Below, one piece after another: positions 10,524 through 20,017 of a DNA stretch of 64,000 nt. The stretch covers positions 138,377,121 through 138,441,120 of the forward strand of contig NC_085139.1 in NCBI RefSeq assembly GCF_024139115.2, read 5' to 3'. Within the stretch, counting starts at the first letter, position 1; every line of letters starts with the position of its first letter. The DNA is from Armigeres subalbatus. Taxonomy: Eukaryota; Arthropoda; Insecta; Diptera; Culicidae. Position numbers and translations under genes: made by a program. Under the pieces are notes generated by a model. The model did no database searches. It was given only the letters and a program-made list of their open reading frames with translations, and had not been told where the DNA came from.

Positions 10524-11774
10524 TCAATAGCCAAAATTTGAAAAGGCTTCGTCGAAATTCTTTTGCATCCCCATTGGTGGGTGCTGTGAAACATTTGAAG
10601 GTTTGCACTCCTTACACGTCTCACATTTTTCAATAAATTTCCGAATAGTTAAAGCCATCCGTGGCCAAAAGTACCTTCTTCTCATGATGTCCAACAATTT
10701 ATCGTACCCAATATGGAAAGCACTGTTGTGTTCCGCTCGAAGGATGCTTTCTCGAGATCCTTCGGGCACACAAAGTTTCCATTCGAAAACATAATCCAGT
10801 GATTCCGTTTTGGAAGGCACATACTTAAACAGTTTTCCGTTTTCTATTTTGAAATCTAGGTGGTCATCTGGATTGGATTCTACTTGCTTCAGTAGTGTAG
10901 AGTACCATGCGTCCTCCACCACAAATGCATCTACCGCGCGAGACAATGCATCGGGAATTATGTTGTCCCTACCACGACGATGACGAATTTCCATGTCGTA
11001 ACCTTGGAGCTGAATGCTCCAACGACTTAGCCTTGAAGAGGTTCTCCATTTGCCTTTCATAATATGAGTCAAGGCAGAGGCATCCGTTACAACCGTAAAG
11101 TGCGTACCATCAATGTACGCTCTAAACTTCTCAATCGCGGAAAGCACTGCGAGCCCCTCTTTCTCCGACGCAGCATATGATTGCTGTGCGGGGGAAAGTT
11201 TTTGCGAAAAATATGCGATAATTTTCTCTCCTTCTTTCTGCTCTTGTGTTAACACGGCCGCAATCGCACAATCGCTTGCGTCCGACTGTATAACAAACGG
11301 TAGGTCAAAATTAGGGTTGCTAAGAACTGGTGCAGTAATCAAACACTCTTTGATTTTGGAGAAGGCTTCCTCTGCCATATCATTCCATCGAATAGATTTT
11401 GCTTTATTTCGAAGCAAATTTGTCAATGGTGCGGTATACTCACTAAAGAGCGGAATAAACCGCCTGTAGTAATTGGCCATACCCAAAAATCTACGCAACG
11501 ATCGGATTGAATTCGGCCTCTCATAGTTTATGATCGCCTCAATTCTCTCTGGGTTTGGCCGAAGACCATCAGTCGAGAGCATATAACCTAAATATGGTAG
11601 CTCTGTTAGGCAGAACTTGGACTTCTCCATGTTTACTGAGAGATTTGCTCTCTTCAATCGTTCAGCTACCTCTCGTAAGCTTTGAATGTGGGCCTCAAAT
11701 GTTTCGCTCACCACGACAATGTCGTCAAGGTAAACGAAACCCTGGTTCCAATTCACCATATCCCAGAACCTCAT
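10524..11774 (-). CDS. pol: Gypsy pol: RT palm/thumb, RNase H and integrase zinc-binding domain
   Basis: This segment holds the second half of the reverse transcriptase, starting with the catalytic YLDD at residues 15-18 and continuing through LGYMLS and the FLGMANYYRRFIP connection motif at 96-108. RNase H follows from about residue 160, with SDASD at 164-168 and the later TDAS motif. The integrase HHCC domain is at about 355-400 (HIGYDKLLDIMRRRYFWP, then CETCKEC). The nominal start is not a real start: the frame continues from the RT N-terminal segment, which overlaps by 50 bases at 11725-11774. A one-base change near 11740 explains the break. It belongs to the same polyprotein as its neighbours. 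Confidence 0.95.
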   Translation of the reverse strand: MRFWDMVNWNQGFVYLDDIVVVSETFEAHIQSLREVAERLKRANLSVNMEKSKFCLTELPYLGYMLSTDGLRPNPERIEAIINYERPNSIRSLRRFLGMANYYRRFIPLFSEYTAPLTNLLRNKAKSIRWNDMAEEAFSKIKECLITAPVLSNPNFDLPFVIQSDASDCAIAAVLTQEQKEGEKIIAYFSQKLSPAQQSYAASEKEGLAVLSAIEKFRAYIDGTHFTVVTDASALTHIMKGKWRTSSRLSRWSIQLQGYDMEIRHRRGRDNIIPDALSRAVDAFVVEDAWYSTLLKQVESNPDDHLDFKIENGKLFKYVPSKTESLDYVFEWKLCVPEGSRESILRAEHNSAFHIGYDKLLDIMRRRYFWPRMALTIRKFIEKCETCKECKPSNVSQHPPMGMQKNFDEAFSNFGY

Positions 11775-12462
11775 CCATCAGCCTCGCCAATGTTGCTGGG
11801 CTATTGACGAGTCCGAAGGGTAATCTGGTGAATTGGAACAATCCTCTCCCTAATATCGAAAATGCAGTGTACCTTCGTGAGACGGGGTCTAGTGGAATTT
11901 GCAAGAAGGCCTTAGTTAGGTCTATAGTTGACAAATATTTGCAAGACCCCAACCTACTAAGTATTCTGTCCTGGTGAGGGAGGGGATAGGCGTCTCTCTT
12001 AGTGCGTTCATTCAAACGCCGGGCGTCTAAACATAATCTTATCTCCCCGGTGGGCTTTACTACTGGTACAGTACTTAGAGCCCAATCACTCTTTGTCTTT
12101 TCGATTACCCCCTGAGTGATCATTTTGTCTAGCTCCTTGTTAATTTTCGACTGTATTTCTGGAGAAGTGGGGTAGGGATTGATGCGGATTGGCGGTGTGT
12201 TTGTAAATTCGTCTTTTATTTCTATCTTGTGAGATATCAACTGAGTTGTATCTAACACTTCCTCCACTGATCCTTTAAACAACCCCTTCACTTCCTCCAG
12301 TATTTGTTTTTGAGATTCGCTCAATTCATCGTTCTCTTTTCCTACAACTGCGCTCAGCTCCGAAAGTTCAGCTGACTGGAGAACAGTTGGCTTAAGTTTG
12401 AAAACTTTCCAAAAGTCTTCATATCCTAAAATTAATCTTCGGTTCAAATTAGGAGCAATCAA
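11725..12462 (-). CDS. pol: Gypsy pol: RT fingers and palm, N-terminal part
   Basis: The 245-codon segment carries the N-terminal half of the RT. Visible motifs are the primer-grip and fingers region VIEKTKSDWALSTVPVVK, the LCLDARRLNERTKRDAYPLP motif, the catalytic aspartate in YLSTIDLTKAFLQIPL and the FTRLPFGLVNSPATL motif. It lacks the YLDD box, which sits in the next segment after a one-base frame change near 11740. Upstream it continues the protease segment across a single-base break near 12510, where an in-frame reading of the intervening 30 bases is possible in a shifted frame. The break positions are adjacent to short homopolymers. Confidence 0.94.
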   Translation of the reverse strand: MIAPNLNRRLILGYEDFWKVFKLKPTVLQSAELSELSAVVGKENDELSESQKQILEEVKGLFKGSVEEVLDTTQLISHKIEIKDEFTNTPPIRINPYPTSPEIQSKINKELDKMITQGVIEKTKSDWALSTVPVVKPTGEIRLCLDARRLNERTKRDAYPLPHQDRILSRLGSCKYLSTIDLTKAFLQIPLDPVSRRYTAFSILGRGLFQFTRLPFGLVNSPATLARLMDEVLGYGELEPGFRLP

Positions 12463-12494
12463 AGTTGGGATGATGTGGCATTCGTTATTGAATG

Positions 12495-12977
12495 TTACGG
12501 CAAATTAACGTAACCTTTTATTTCAACCAAAGCCCCTGAAGCGGTTTTTATATTAGTATTTGATGGATAAATTTTTAATTTTAGCTCTCTCACTATTTTC
12601 ATCGAACCCACCCCAAGGACGGTTCGTTGAGCTCCGCTATCAAGTAGACCGATCAGTTCTTTTCCCAGTATGCTTACTTTGACGAATGGTCGTGCGTCTC
12701 CGCTAACTTCAATGAAAATTTCATTGATATTATACTCATTGTCGTAATCTTGATCTGTAATTGGCTTAAAGCCATTTTGCAGTAATCTTGCTTTAATCTC
12801 ATTGAGATGGGGAGGATTTTCTGGGAACGCATCGACTACCTCCTCTAAGCCGAGCTCCCTGCGTTTTTTGCACAATAGGGACAAGTTTTTGTGAGTACAT
12901 CTGAAAAGCCACAGATACGACAGAATTTTCTTCGGTCTACTGAGCACTCTCCATAATGATGACCTTGTTGTCTGCAA
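12495..12977 (-). CDS. pol: Gypsy pol: aspartic protease
   Basis: A retropepsin-type protease is encoded, with the active-site motif LLDSGAQRTVLG preceded by KVSILGKELIG, and the second conserved region KTASGALVEIKG. It would cleave the Gag-Pol polyprotein. The real pol frame begins at the slippery heptamer at 12863-12869; the first ~35 codons of this open frame overlap the nucleocapsid-coding part of gag and are not expected to be translated in this frame. The segment ends prematurely at 12495, followed by a one-base break before RT. Confidence 0.92.
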   Translation of the reverse strand: MQTTRSSLWRVLSRPKKILSYLWLFRCTHKNLSLLCKKRRELGLEEVVDAFPENPPHLNEIKARLLQNGFKPITDQDYDNEYNINEIFIEVSGDARPFVKVSILGKELIGLLDSGAQRTVLGVGSMKIVRELKLKIYPSNTNIKTASGALVEIKGYVNLP

Positions 12978-13030
12978 TTATAACAAACACCTATGGCAGG
13001 ACGCTTGTATTGATCAACAAGTTGTTGCAT
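12845..13030 (-). CDS. gag: Gypsy gag: nucleocapsid zinc-knuckle segment
   Basis: This 61-codon segment is the C-terminus of Gag. It contains the CCHC knuckle CYNCRQQGHHYGEC (CX2CX4HX4C) and a second cysteine cluster (CRIC and CPYC), which bind genomic RNA during packaging. It ends at the TAG six codons after the frameshift heptamer. Its upstream joining sequence lies in another frame (12991-13188), with a one-base change near 13045 beside an A-run. Confidence 0.9.
   Translation of the reverse strand: MQQLVDQYKRPAIGVCYNCRQQGHHYGECSVDRRKFCRICGFSDVLTKTCPYCAKNAGSSA
12863..12869 (-). promoter_or_regulatory. -1 programmed ribosomal frameshift site, A AAA AAC
   Basis: On the minus strand the gag frame reads GCA AAA AAC GCA, so the heptamer A AAA AAC sits exactly in the X XXY YYZ register. 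The gag stop codon TAG follows six codons later at 12845-12847. A slip of one base back leads directly into the protease frame. Downstream, GGGAGC can pair with GTTCCC and GAGGAGG with CCTCCCC, which would form an H-type pseudoknot, though with only a 3-base spacer. Confidence 0.85.
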
Positions 13031-13188
13031 CGTGCTTTTGTTGAACCTTCCATTGCGTTCCAGCCACTATTTGATTGTGTATGCCTACTCTCACCTAGTT
13101 TGGACTCAATATGCTCCATTTTTGGCTTATTTGTGTCCCGCTCTTTACTAGCTTTATCCGCTTTGGAAAAGCATTTGGAGCTTTTCAA
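12991..13188 (-). CDS. gag: Gypsy gag: linker segment between capsid and nucleocapsid
   Basis: This short, lysine- and serine-rich segment (KADKASKERDTNKPKMEHIE) connects the capsid-like domain to the zinc knuckle. It is in a frame different from both neighbours, with apparent single-base changes near 13185 (AAAAG runs) and 13045. The sequence continuity across these breaks supports one Gag rather than separate proteins. Confidence 0.7.
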   Translation of the reverse strand: MKSSKCFSKADKASKERDTNKPKMEHIESKLGESRHTQSNSGWNAMEGSTKARCNNLLINTSVLP

Positions 13189-14158
13189 GCTTTTGTGAAC
13201 CTATGATTTCATTCACTTGAGCGATTCTTGTACGCGAAGTTAATTCTACAGGTTTCTGAAAATTCGCCCAATTATTGTCATCAATAATTCTGCCAAATCG
13301 CTTCAAATCTGACAACGACTTAACTCTTGCCCCGGTCATTGCGTTTTTATAATCGAAACGTAAGTTTCGCCAAACAATTTCGAATCTCCTTTTCTCTGAC
13401 ATAGGGCGTGTCATTGAATGGAAAAATTTAAGCATGTCGTGAAAAAAATCGACAAATCGTTCACCTCTAGCTTGCCTTCGGTTCGTGGCCTGTATTTCCA
13501 ATTGGAAATCAAGATCGGGAGGGAGAAACTCTCTCCTCAGATCTGATTTCAATTGCGACCAAGTTCGAAAATCTCGGTTTTCTAATCCTTCCATTAGCCA
13601 GTCTTTAGCTCTCCCTGTAAATAAATGTATTGCTCCTCTGAACAGCTCACGATCCGATATTTCTTCAGCTTTACTTCTCATCTTAACCTCTTTCAAGAAC
13701 TCGCCTAATCTACGACCGTTGTCTTTGCCATCATATTTTAGTTTCCAATCAGATATTGGGACTCTTCTCAACGGCTTCCTAGAGTATTTCCTACTATTTC
13801 TGTGTTTCCTTCTCTTCTCACGCTTTTCGTATGAATCGGAGCTTTCTATTTCAGATGATAATGAACTCTTAGAATACGAGTCGTCGGTGGACTCAGAAGC
13901 GAAACTCATTATCTTGCCCTTCTTTCTAAACGAACTCGTTGATTGCTTCTGATGTCGGCTACCTGTCGGTTTGGTTACTGTATAGTGTTTCTTTCTATCG
14001 TTCATCATGTCTGTCTCGTTTTCAGAGGAGCTACTTTCCAACTCTGAGCTTTTTGGATCTATTTCTTGCTTATTGAATTTCACTTTTGGTAATTTCATAA
14101 TTTCTTCTTTTTCAGGTTCTGTTTTGTTATCTATTGGCTCCAGCTTAGGGAAATCCAA
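13154..14158 (-). CDS. gag: Gypsy gag: capsid domain (Retrotrans_gag)
   Basis: The segment has an acidic and serine-rich N-terminal part (residues 1-110) followed by the retrotransposon Gag capsid-like domain at about 135-300. The motifs FTGRAKDWLM, WSQLKSDLRREFLP and RQARGERFVDFFHDM are typical of Ty3/Gypsy Gag. It would assemble the virus-like particle. It is not an independent gene: the upstream frame 14131-15069 supplies its N-terminus after a one-base change in an A-run near 14190. Downstream it passes into the linker frame near 13185. Confidence 0.9.
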   Translation of the reverse strand: MDFPKLEPIDNKTEPEKEEIMKLPKVKFNKQEIDPKSSELESSSSENETDMMNDRKKHYTVTKPTGSRHQKQSTSSFRKKGKIMSFASESTDDSYSKSSLSSEIESSDSYEKREKRRKHRNSRKYSRKPLRRVPISDWKLKYDGKDNGRRLGEFLKEVKMRSKAEEISDRELFRGAIHLFTGRAKDWLMEGLENRDFRTWSQLKSDLRREFLPPDLDFQLEIQATNRRQARGERFVDFFHDMLKFFHSMTRPMSEKRRFEIVWRNLRFDYKNAMTGARVKSLSDLKRFGRIIDDNNWANFQKPVELTSRTRIAQVNEIIGSQKLEKLQMLFQSG

Positions 14159-15069
14159 CTTTGTGCATTCAGGCTCTGTTTTGATTTTTTATTCAATGAA
14201 AGCAGAAGCTTTTCGAGTCGACGCTTTCTTTCCAAATTCTCCTCAGCTTCTTTAATTCTTAGTTTTTCCTGCTCTATTTCCTTTTCTTTTCGAGCTTTTT
14301 CTTGCTCGGTGGTCTGTACCACGAAATTCTTGAAATGCTGTATTAACTCTGTATTAACAGTATCGCCTTTTTCATATTCCGAAAGTTTCTTTAGAATCGC
14401 TTCTGACTTTATCATTGATTTGTTCAGCTCTATTTCCTTTGCTTTCACACTTGGTTCAAGTCCTCCGTATGCTCCGTCTTGGCCCTGGTCAGAGTCAAGA
14501 TTCAAAGCAGACGCCGACTCATTAAGAATTTCTATCTCGCTTCTAATTTCTTGCAGAGCTTCATTCACATTCTGTTCTAGTTCCTTTGATTCAATTTTAT
14601 TTTCCTGATTGTTTATCTCAGGAAAATATTCCTGTAACAAGTGTATTGTACACATGCTCAATTCTTGTATTTCTTTCATACATTTATGTGCTCGAGATGC
14701 TCGGGACAATAGATAGCTTCTAACCCGGTAATGTACTAAGCGTGTCTTAAGCTTTTCACGTTGACGATTATCCGTTCTTGGATTTTCCAATAAACCTCCT
14801 ATAACCGCTAACTTCGCCCTAATTATAGCAATTTCCTCTTTCACACTCCTCCATGTTGTGGATTGCACTACCTCAACGCTATTTATATCCTTCTCTTTCT
14901 TCATCTGATCCTTAAGCTTCCGTCTCTTAATACTCTCATGTTCGTCAAGCCCAAACAATATATTACGAACTAATAACTCATGTTCCACTTCGTCAATGGA
15001 CAAGTGGGAAACGTCCATGCTCTTATACATGAACTGCAAATCCATCACTGCAAAATCTAGCTTTGCCAA
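14131..15069 (-). CDS. gag: Gypsy gag: N-terminal coiled-coil region
   Basis: This 312-codon segment starts with ATG at 15069, the first methionine of the element after its leader, and I take this as the Gag start. It is highly charged with long predicted helices, for example EQEKARKEKEIEQEKLRIKE near the end, consistent with a coiled coil. There is no recognisable enzymatic motif. It overlaps the capsid segment by 28 bases because of a poly-A length change near 14190. With its downstream parts Gag would be about 700 residues. Confidence 0.85.
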   Translation of the reverse strand: MAKLDFAVMDLQFMYKSMDVSHLSIDEVEHELLVRNILFGLDEHESIKRRKLKDQMKKEKDINSVEVVQSTTWRSVKEEIAIIRAKLAVIGGLLENPRTDNRQREKLKTRLVHYRVRSYLLSRASRAHKCMKEIQELSMCTIHLLQEYFPEINNQENKIESKELEQNVNEALQEIRSEIEILNESASALNLDSDQGQDGAYGGLEPSVKAKEIELNKSMIKSEAILKKLSEYEKGDTVNTELIQHFKNFVVQTTEQEKARKEKEIEQEKLRIKEAEENLERKRRLEKLLLSLNKKSKQSLNAQSWISLSWSQ

Positions 15070-15073
15070 TCGA

Positions 15074-15461
15074 TAAATAATACTAATTATCAGAACCAGT
15101 TGAAAACGGATTGCAAAAGATTGAACTATTCTAGAACTATCACCGAGTATTATTTCTGTTTAGAATCAAGACCCATTAAATAATCAAGATCTACGCATCA
15201 TCTGACCGATCAAAATCCCGGATTTTGGTAAATTAGTTATTCTATTATCCACTACTGTGAGTGTACGCGCACTAGTAAGTGCAAACGATTCGAAAATAAA
15301 TGTAGCTATGATGTAAATCCAATAAAGGTTGGGTGGATAGGTAGTCACTCGTCTTCAGCACGTTGCCTTCTGAATTCAGATTTCACTGGTACAGAATTCC
15401 CTAGCCTATTTCTCTCACGATTTTACGGTGTTGCACTCCTGATCAGTGCCGTCGTATAGTT
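15074..15461 (-). other. 5' leader of the Gypsy element
   Basis: About 390 bp between the primer-binding site and the Gag start. No frame is supported. It should contain packaging signals, but I cannot identify them. Confidence 0.6.
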
Positions 15462-15473
15462 AGTTGGGCGCCA
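15462..15473 (-). promoter_or_regulatory. Primer-binding site, tRNA-Lys type
   Basis: On the minus strand TGGCGCCCAACT begins two bases after the 5' LTR end. TGGCGCCCAAC is the well-known complement of the 3' end of tRNA-Lys as used by gypsy and several retroviruses. Confidence 0.88.
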
Positions 15474-15475
15474 TT

Positions 15476-16724
15476 TGTTAGCCTTGAACTCTCTCTATCT
15501 GGGCTCGAGTCTACAACTAATCCCTCTCAGGGTCGGCATGGACATGGGCTGATCAGGAAGAGCAAAACACACGTTTATCTATTTCACTACACTGGTCTAT
15601 TTGATCGTAGGGCTTACTTACAAAGAGTGTGTTTGTGGTGAGTGTATGCCGGCCGGCGTGTGGGGGTCAAGGGAAATCAGCAGCGGTTAGCAGGCGATGG
15701 ACAGCGGCGTCAGGGTCGAAACGGTGGCTAGCTTGGATGTTGTGGTGGGTGATGGTGCTTCTACCACATCTATTGCTTTAGGTAGCAATCATATCGGACT
15801 CGATGGCAACGGTGTTCGTGCGCGGGATGATCCGAGCAATCCGACTCTCTCGGGTAGCGGACCTGGAGGGGCACTCAGGATTCTCCCAGCGAGGGGCTTT
15901 ACAGTGGCCCGAATCTCCCTTGACTTGACCTGGATCGAGGGAACAGCGTATGCTCGATTTGGTTGACGGCAAGTTCTCGTGGAATGGTCGAAAATGCAGG
16001 GAATCTAGAAAAAGATCCCAATGGGTCCTGCACGTGGTATCAGAAAGAGGGCCGAATTTTAGGTCTTTGCTATCAAGTCATGAAATATTATTTCATACCT
16101 GATTCTGCTGTTGGATACCTCGTAGGTATGTTATTTTCCAAACACAATGGCCTATTGTAAAGATACTCAAACTTCGGCCTTTTTAACTTTGGTTTAAACT
16201 TGCACTGATCTTAATCGATTGGCGGTTCGTTTGGAAAAGACCTCCAAAATGGTTCCGAACTAGTGGCAAACCTCTCTTATTCCTCGTATCCCATCTTTCC
16301 CTTCCAATCTCCTTATCCATCCAAAATTTCCCGTTTTCTTCCCTTATTTGACCCCGATTATAGTGTAGCTTAATGTATGTCGGGTGGGTGTCTATACAAT
16401 AATTATGTGTTTGATTTGACCGTTTATTCTAAACTCTAGATATATAATTTTATTACCGCTTTTCCTTAATTTTAGGCGTCATTTACATTTGGCATTCTGA
16501 ATTTCCGTTTAGTATGTTATACTATTATACTATTTAGTTTACAAATGTTTAATTTCACATTGATTCTTATTAGAAACAAACATTACTGATTATCAGAATC
16601 GATTTGACCCGAACAGCAGTATAGTGCAACTCTGCTGTTTCACTGTGTGGAGCACTCGCCTGCTGTGCTCAATTCTCTACCAGCTAGAACCTCTTCCATA
16701 GGGCAAAGAACCTAAACGGTAACA
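15476..16724 (-). repeat. 5' LTR of the Gypsy element
   Basis: This complete LTR of 1249 bp has terminal TGTTA and TAACA inverted repeats on the plus strand. Compared with the other LTR it shows one T/G substitution (7849 against 15690 approx.) and five differences in G, A or C run length. It contains the minus-strand promoter and polyadenylation signals, which I cannot place exactly. Confidence 0.95.
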
Positions 16725-18399
16725 CAGTATTGGTAAAATCATTCTCCAATTTTAATTATCGAGCACTCACGAGCGAGACAATTCATTTATAATTTTAGAG
16801 GAAAACAACGCTTGAGGTTTTAATGTTAAATCGCAACAATTCGCTCCTAAAATCGTTTATATCTAACTAGCCGCATTTTTATTCACATATGCAAGAATTC
16901 AATAATTCAAACGGAACTCATGATTGATTTTTTGGGATTTTTTGAGATTCAGTACGGCGTTTTTCAGCTCACGCTTGAATTGAATCATCCATGCAGGCTT
17001 GGTAGCTGGTCACTTTTTTGGGTCAGTCACTTTTTTCTTTTTTCGACCTTAAGTCACTAAAGTCACTAACTATTTTGTCACACAAGTCACAACTATTTTG
17101 AAACTATTGACTAGGTTTCATTAAAAGCATCGTCGCGGAATGAAAAAAAATTTGAAGTTCATCAGATTCATCAGAATACATCAGAAGATGCTTTATTTAT
17201 ATATCAAAACAAAAAAATTAGGCTTCAAACGTTAAACTATGCAATCACGAAATTATAAGAAAATTCGAAATTAACTAAACAATCTTAAAATCAATATTTC
17301 AAGAACAAGTAAGGTTGACAGAGTGTGTTTTCAGTTGTTTAATCCTTTAACATTACTGTTAATTATTGCTCGTGATAATAATGTGAAAATAATGCTCACT
17401 TTAAAAGTCATAACTAGCGTTGGCTGTCTTGCCCCATATGCCGATCTTCCCTTACTTTCCCCTACCCAAAACTAACAAGATTTTCAATTTTTTTATAACA
17501 AATATGTTTTACTCACAAACATATATATTTTGAAACATAAAAATATTTATTTTTGCAAAAAAATTAAAAAAAAAATTGTCGCTGCTGATACCTACTGCAA
17601 AAGACTTGAGGAGTGGAACATTTATTACGCAGGGGATCTCTCATAGAAAATTTTTTTCCATAAGATACAAAATCAATGTCTCTCTCTGCTCCGATAAATA
17701 GGGTGGGTGTACCAATCTTCGGCATAATTAAGAACAACTGTTTTTTTGTTAATATAAATAAAATGGTCGGTGTTGATATGATAAGCGAAAGTTTTCCCCT
17801 TCCTACTCCTTAGAACAAATGTGAAAACCGCATTAAAATTCGTAATAGTACTCAAAATTGCTTAATCCATAATAGGAACGCAAGTACTAGTTCTGGCACT
17901 ATTCTTAATTTTGGTTCCGATTATGGCAAATCTCATTGTTTTCTTATTGGATTGGCCATAATGGGACCACTAGTGTAAAGGATGATAAAACCTCACTTTT
18001 TACAATTGTGGTTTGTTTGATTTGGAGGATATTAAAGGTGTTATCGTGTCTTATTTTTATTCACTAATCAGAAAACGTTTTGTGGTGATATGATGTGCCG
18101 CATGGTGTATAATGCACTAGTGCGACAACTGGTGCTATGGCCACGACTGATACATTTACACTACTTATGAATTTTCCAAAATATATTTTACATAAACTTT
18201 GGATATTCCATGAATCGTGATTTTTTAAAGATTTTAATTATTTTGAGTTTGATTCACCGGTTGGTAGCTCGAACTTCTTGTTTTGGCTTTTCTAAATTTT
18301 GTACAAAAAGTCACTATTTGGTCACTTTTTCTGCAACTGATAGTCATTATTTGGTCCTTTTTTCGCCAGTGGTAATCACTAAAGTCATGCTTATGCTCG
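16725..18399. other. AT-rich stretch with degenerate AGTCACTA repeats
   Basis: AGTCACTAAAGTCACTA-like repeats appear at 17000-17110 and again near 18300-18390, perhaps marking the two ends of one old element. No coding region is supported. Confidence 0.35.
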
Positions 18400-18600
18400 A
18401 AGGATCAGTTTGGCTGAACGACCCTTTTCCGTCGTTTGGACGAAAGTCATTTGGCGGAAAGCCATTTTTTCAAGTGACACTTGGCCGAATAACACGGTAA
18501 GCTGAAAGCTATCAAGCAAGATTCCATTAGCCCGAAAAATATCATATGGCTGAAAGCAACATTCGGCAGAGGTGGTATTTGGCCGAAAAAAGGGGCACGT
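18400..18600. repeat. Patch of GGCCGAAA repeats
   Basis: Motifs such as TTTGGCTGAACGACCC, TTGGCCGAATAACAC and TTTGGCCGAAAAAAGG repeat loosely here, related to the array at 1180-2880. Confidence 0.6.
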
Positions 18601-18789
18601 TTACCTCAATGTGGGAGATTTGTGCCATCGCCTTCACAGCCTTTCTCATCACGCACCTGACGGAAAAGGAAGTGAACAAAAAGGAAATGAACATGGAAGG
18701 GAGAAAAATGGGAAGTTTGGGAAAGGGACCCTTGAAGAGGGCATTCAACGTATACAACACGTACAAAAGCTCATAGCTCCTTACCACAA

Positions 18790-19051
18790 CGGGTTGTGAA
18801 CAACAGAATACTTTGAAGGTTCAGGTTTCTGTAGTCAATTTCACTTAGTAAGTGTTTACCCAATATTTGTAAACGCAGTTGCGCATAAACTGGCAGTTAC
18901 ATATCAGATGATAAGAAGTTCCATAATCGGATTCACAACCATCACAGACAAAAGATTCAACACGTTGAATATTTGGCATGTGATAGTTGAGTCGGCAGTG
19001 ACCTGTCAAGGCCTTGACTAAGACACTGCAATTATGTTTAGACAGATTAGC
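18790..19051 (-). pseudogene. LINE C-terminal cysteine-rich tail
   Basis: Minus-strand reading gives LTGHCRLNYHM, then VCDGCESDYGTSYHLICNC, matching the zinc-knuckle-like tail of I-type LINEs. It is separated from the RNase H frame by a stop at 19052. Confidence 0.65.
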
Positions 19052-20017
19052 TCAATAGTTTGCTACTACCGGAGATGGCTCTCGGATATACAATTTTGTT
19101 TGTCGACATGAATCCAAACTACTCCAATACCGTTTGTGCTGAGTGGAAGCCCAAGAGCTAATCAAACGCTTCACCCAATACTTAGATATTGGAATAGCTG
19201 GCTCAGGACCAATACAGTCTTGTGATGCTCCAGTGCGAGCTAACTCATCAGCCAGTTCGTTTCCAGCTATGGAAGAATGGCCATTTACCCATATAAAGTG
19301 CAACGTATTAACTGAATTGAGTTCCTCAATTTTAGTTCGACATCCGATTACTAACTTCGACCTTGAGTTTGCTGAAGCGAGGGCTTTGATAGCTGCTTGG
19401 CTATCTGAACAAAAGTATATTACTTTGCCCATTATGTGTTTCTGCAGTGCGGATCGCACTCCACACATAATGGCAAATATTTCCGCTTGAAAGACAGTGC
19501 AGTGTCTACCCAGTGAGTGGGACTGTTCCAATCTTAGCTCACGCGAGTAGACACCTGCACCCGCTCTACCTTCGAAGAGGGAGCCGTCAGTGTAACAAAC
19601 AATGCTGTCCGACATACTTCTCTCCAAATAGCCAGATGTCCACTCATCCCGCGAGGGGAATTGTGTTGAAAATGTCCTATAAGGAAAACTACTAGCGAGT
19701 GTGAGATCACTTGGAGCGAAGACAGTTCTGTCCCAATCAACCATGAGTTGTAACAACGAAGTGTGTATAGAACTGCGGTTTACAGGTTTCTCTTCCATGA
19801 AACCAAGAACCCATAATCGGTAAGTACAAGAAAGTGCTTCTTGTTTGAGATGTATGTGTAGTGGGACAACGTCGAAGAGAACCTCAAGAGCAGCCGTAGG
19901 AGTCGAAGAGAACGCACCAGTCATTGCCAATATGCACGTCCTTTGAAGATGGCCTAATTTAGACTGAATTGTCCTCACTTCACCCTTTTGCCACCACACA
20001 AAACATCCATAAACCAA
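19052..20017 (-). CDS. LINE RT thumb and RNase H domain
   Basis: The first half (VYGCFVWWQKGEVRTIQSKL) is the RT C-terminal region with the typical LQR tail. RNase H follows at about residues 140-270, with catalytic residues visible in YTDGSLFEG, FQAEIFAIM, SDSQAAIKAL and GNELADELA. The enzyme removes RNA from the RNA-DNA hybrid. The frame runs on in degenerate form to about 18790 with a LTGHCRLNYHM motif and a CDGC...HLICNC cysteine cluster, the usual C-terminal tail of I elements. Confidence 0.9.
   Translation of the reverse strand: MVYGCFVWWQKGEVRTIQSKLGHLQRTCILAMTGAFSSTPTAALEVLFDVVPLHIHLKQEALSCTYRLWVLGFMEEKPVNRSSIHTSLLQLMVDWDRTVFAPSDLTLASSFPYRTFSTQFPSRDEWTSGYLERSMSDSIVCYTDGSLFEGRAGAGVYSRELRLEQSHSLGRHCTVFQAEIFAIMCGVRSALQKHIMGKVIYFCSDSQAAIKALASANSRSKLVIGCRTKIEELNSVNTLHFIWVNGHSSIAGNELADELARTGASQDCIGPEPAIPISKYWVKRLISSWASTQHKRYWSSLDSCRQTKLYIREPSPVVANY

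Larger units (their letters stand above)
7640..16724 (-). mobile_element. Ty3/Gypsy LTR retrotransposon, nearly intact, minus strand
   Basis: The order on the minus strand is 5' LTR (15476-16724), primer-binding site, gag, frameshift site, protease, RT, RNase H, integrase, purine-rich tract and 3' LTR (7640-8883). The PR-RT-RH-IN order defines Ty3/Gypsy. There is no envelope-like frame between integrase and the 3' LTR. The LTRs differ by one substitution and five homopolymer indels over about 1243 bp, so insertion was recent. The outermost six bases of the 3' LTR (TGTTAG in the other copy) are missing at 7634-7639, and no target duplication can be seen. Confidence 0.95.
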
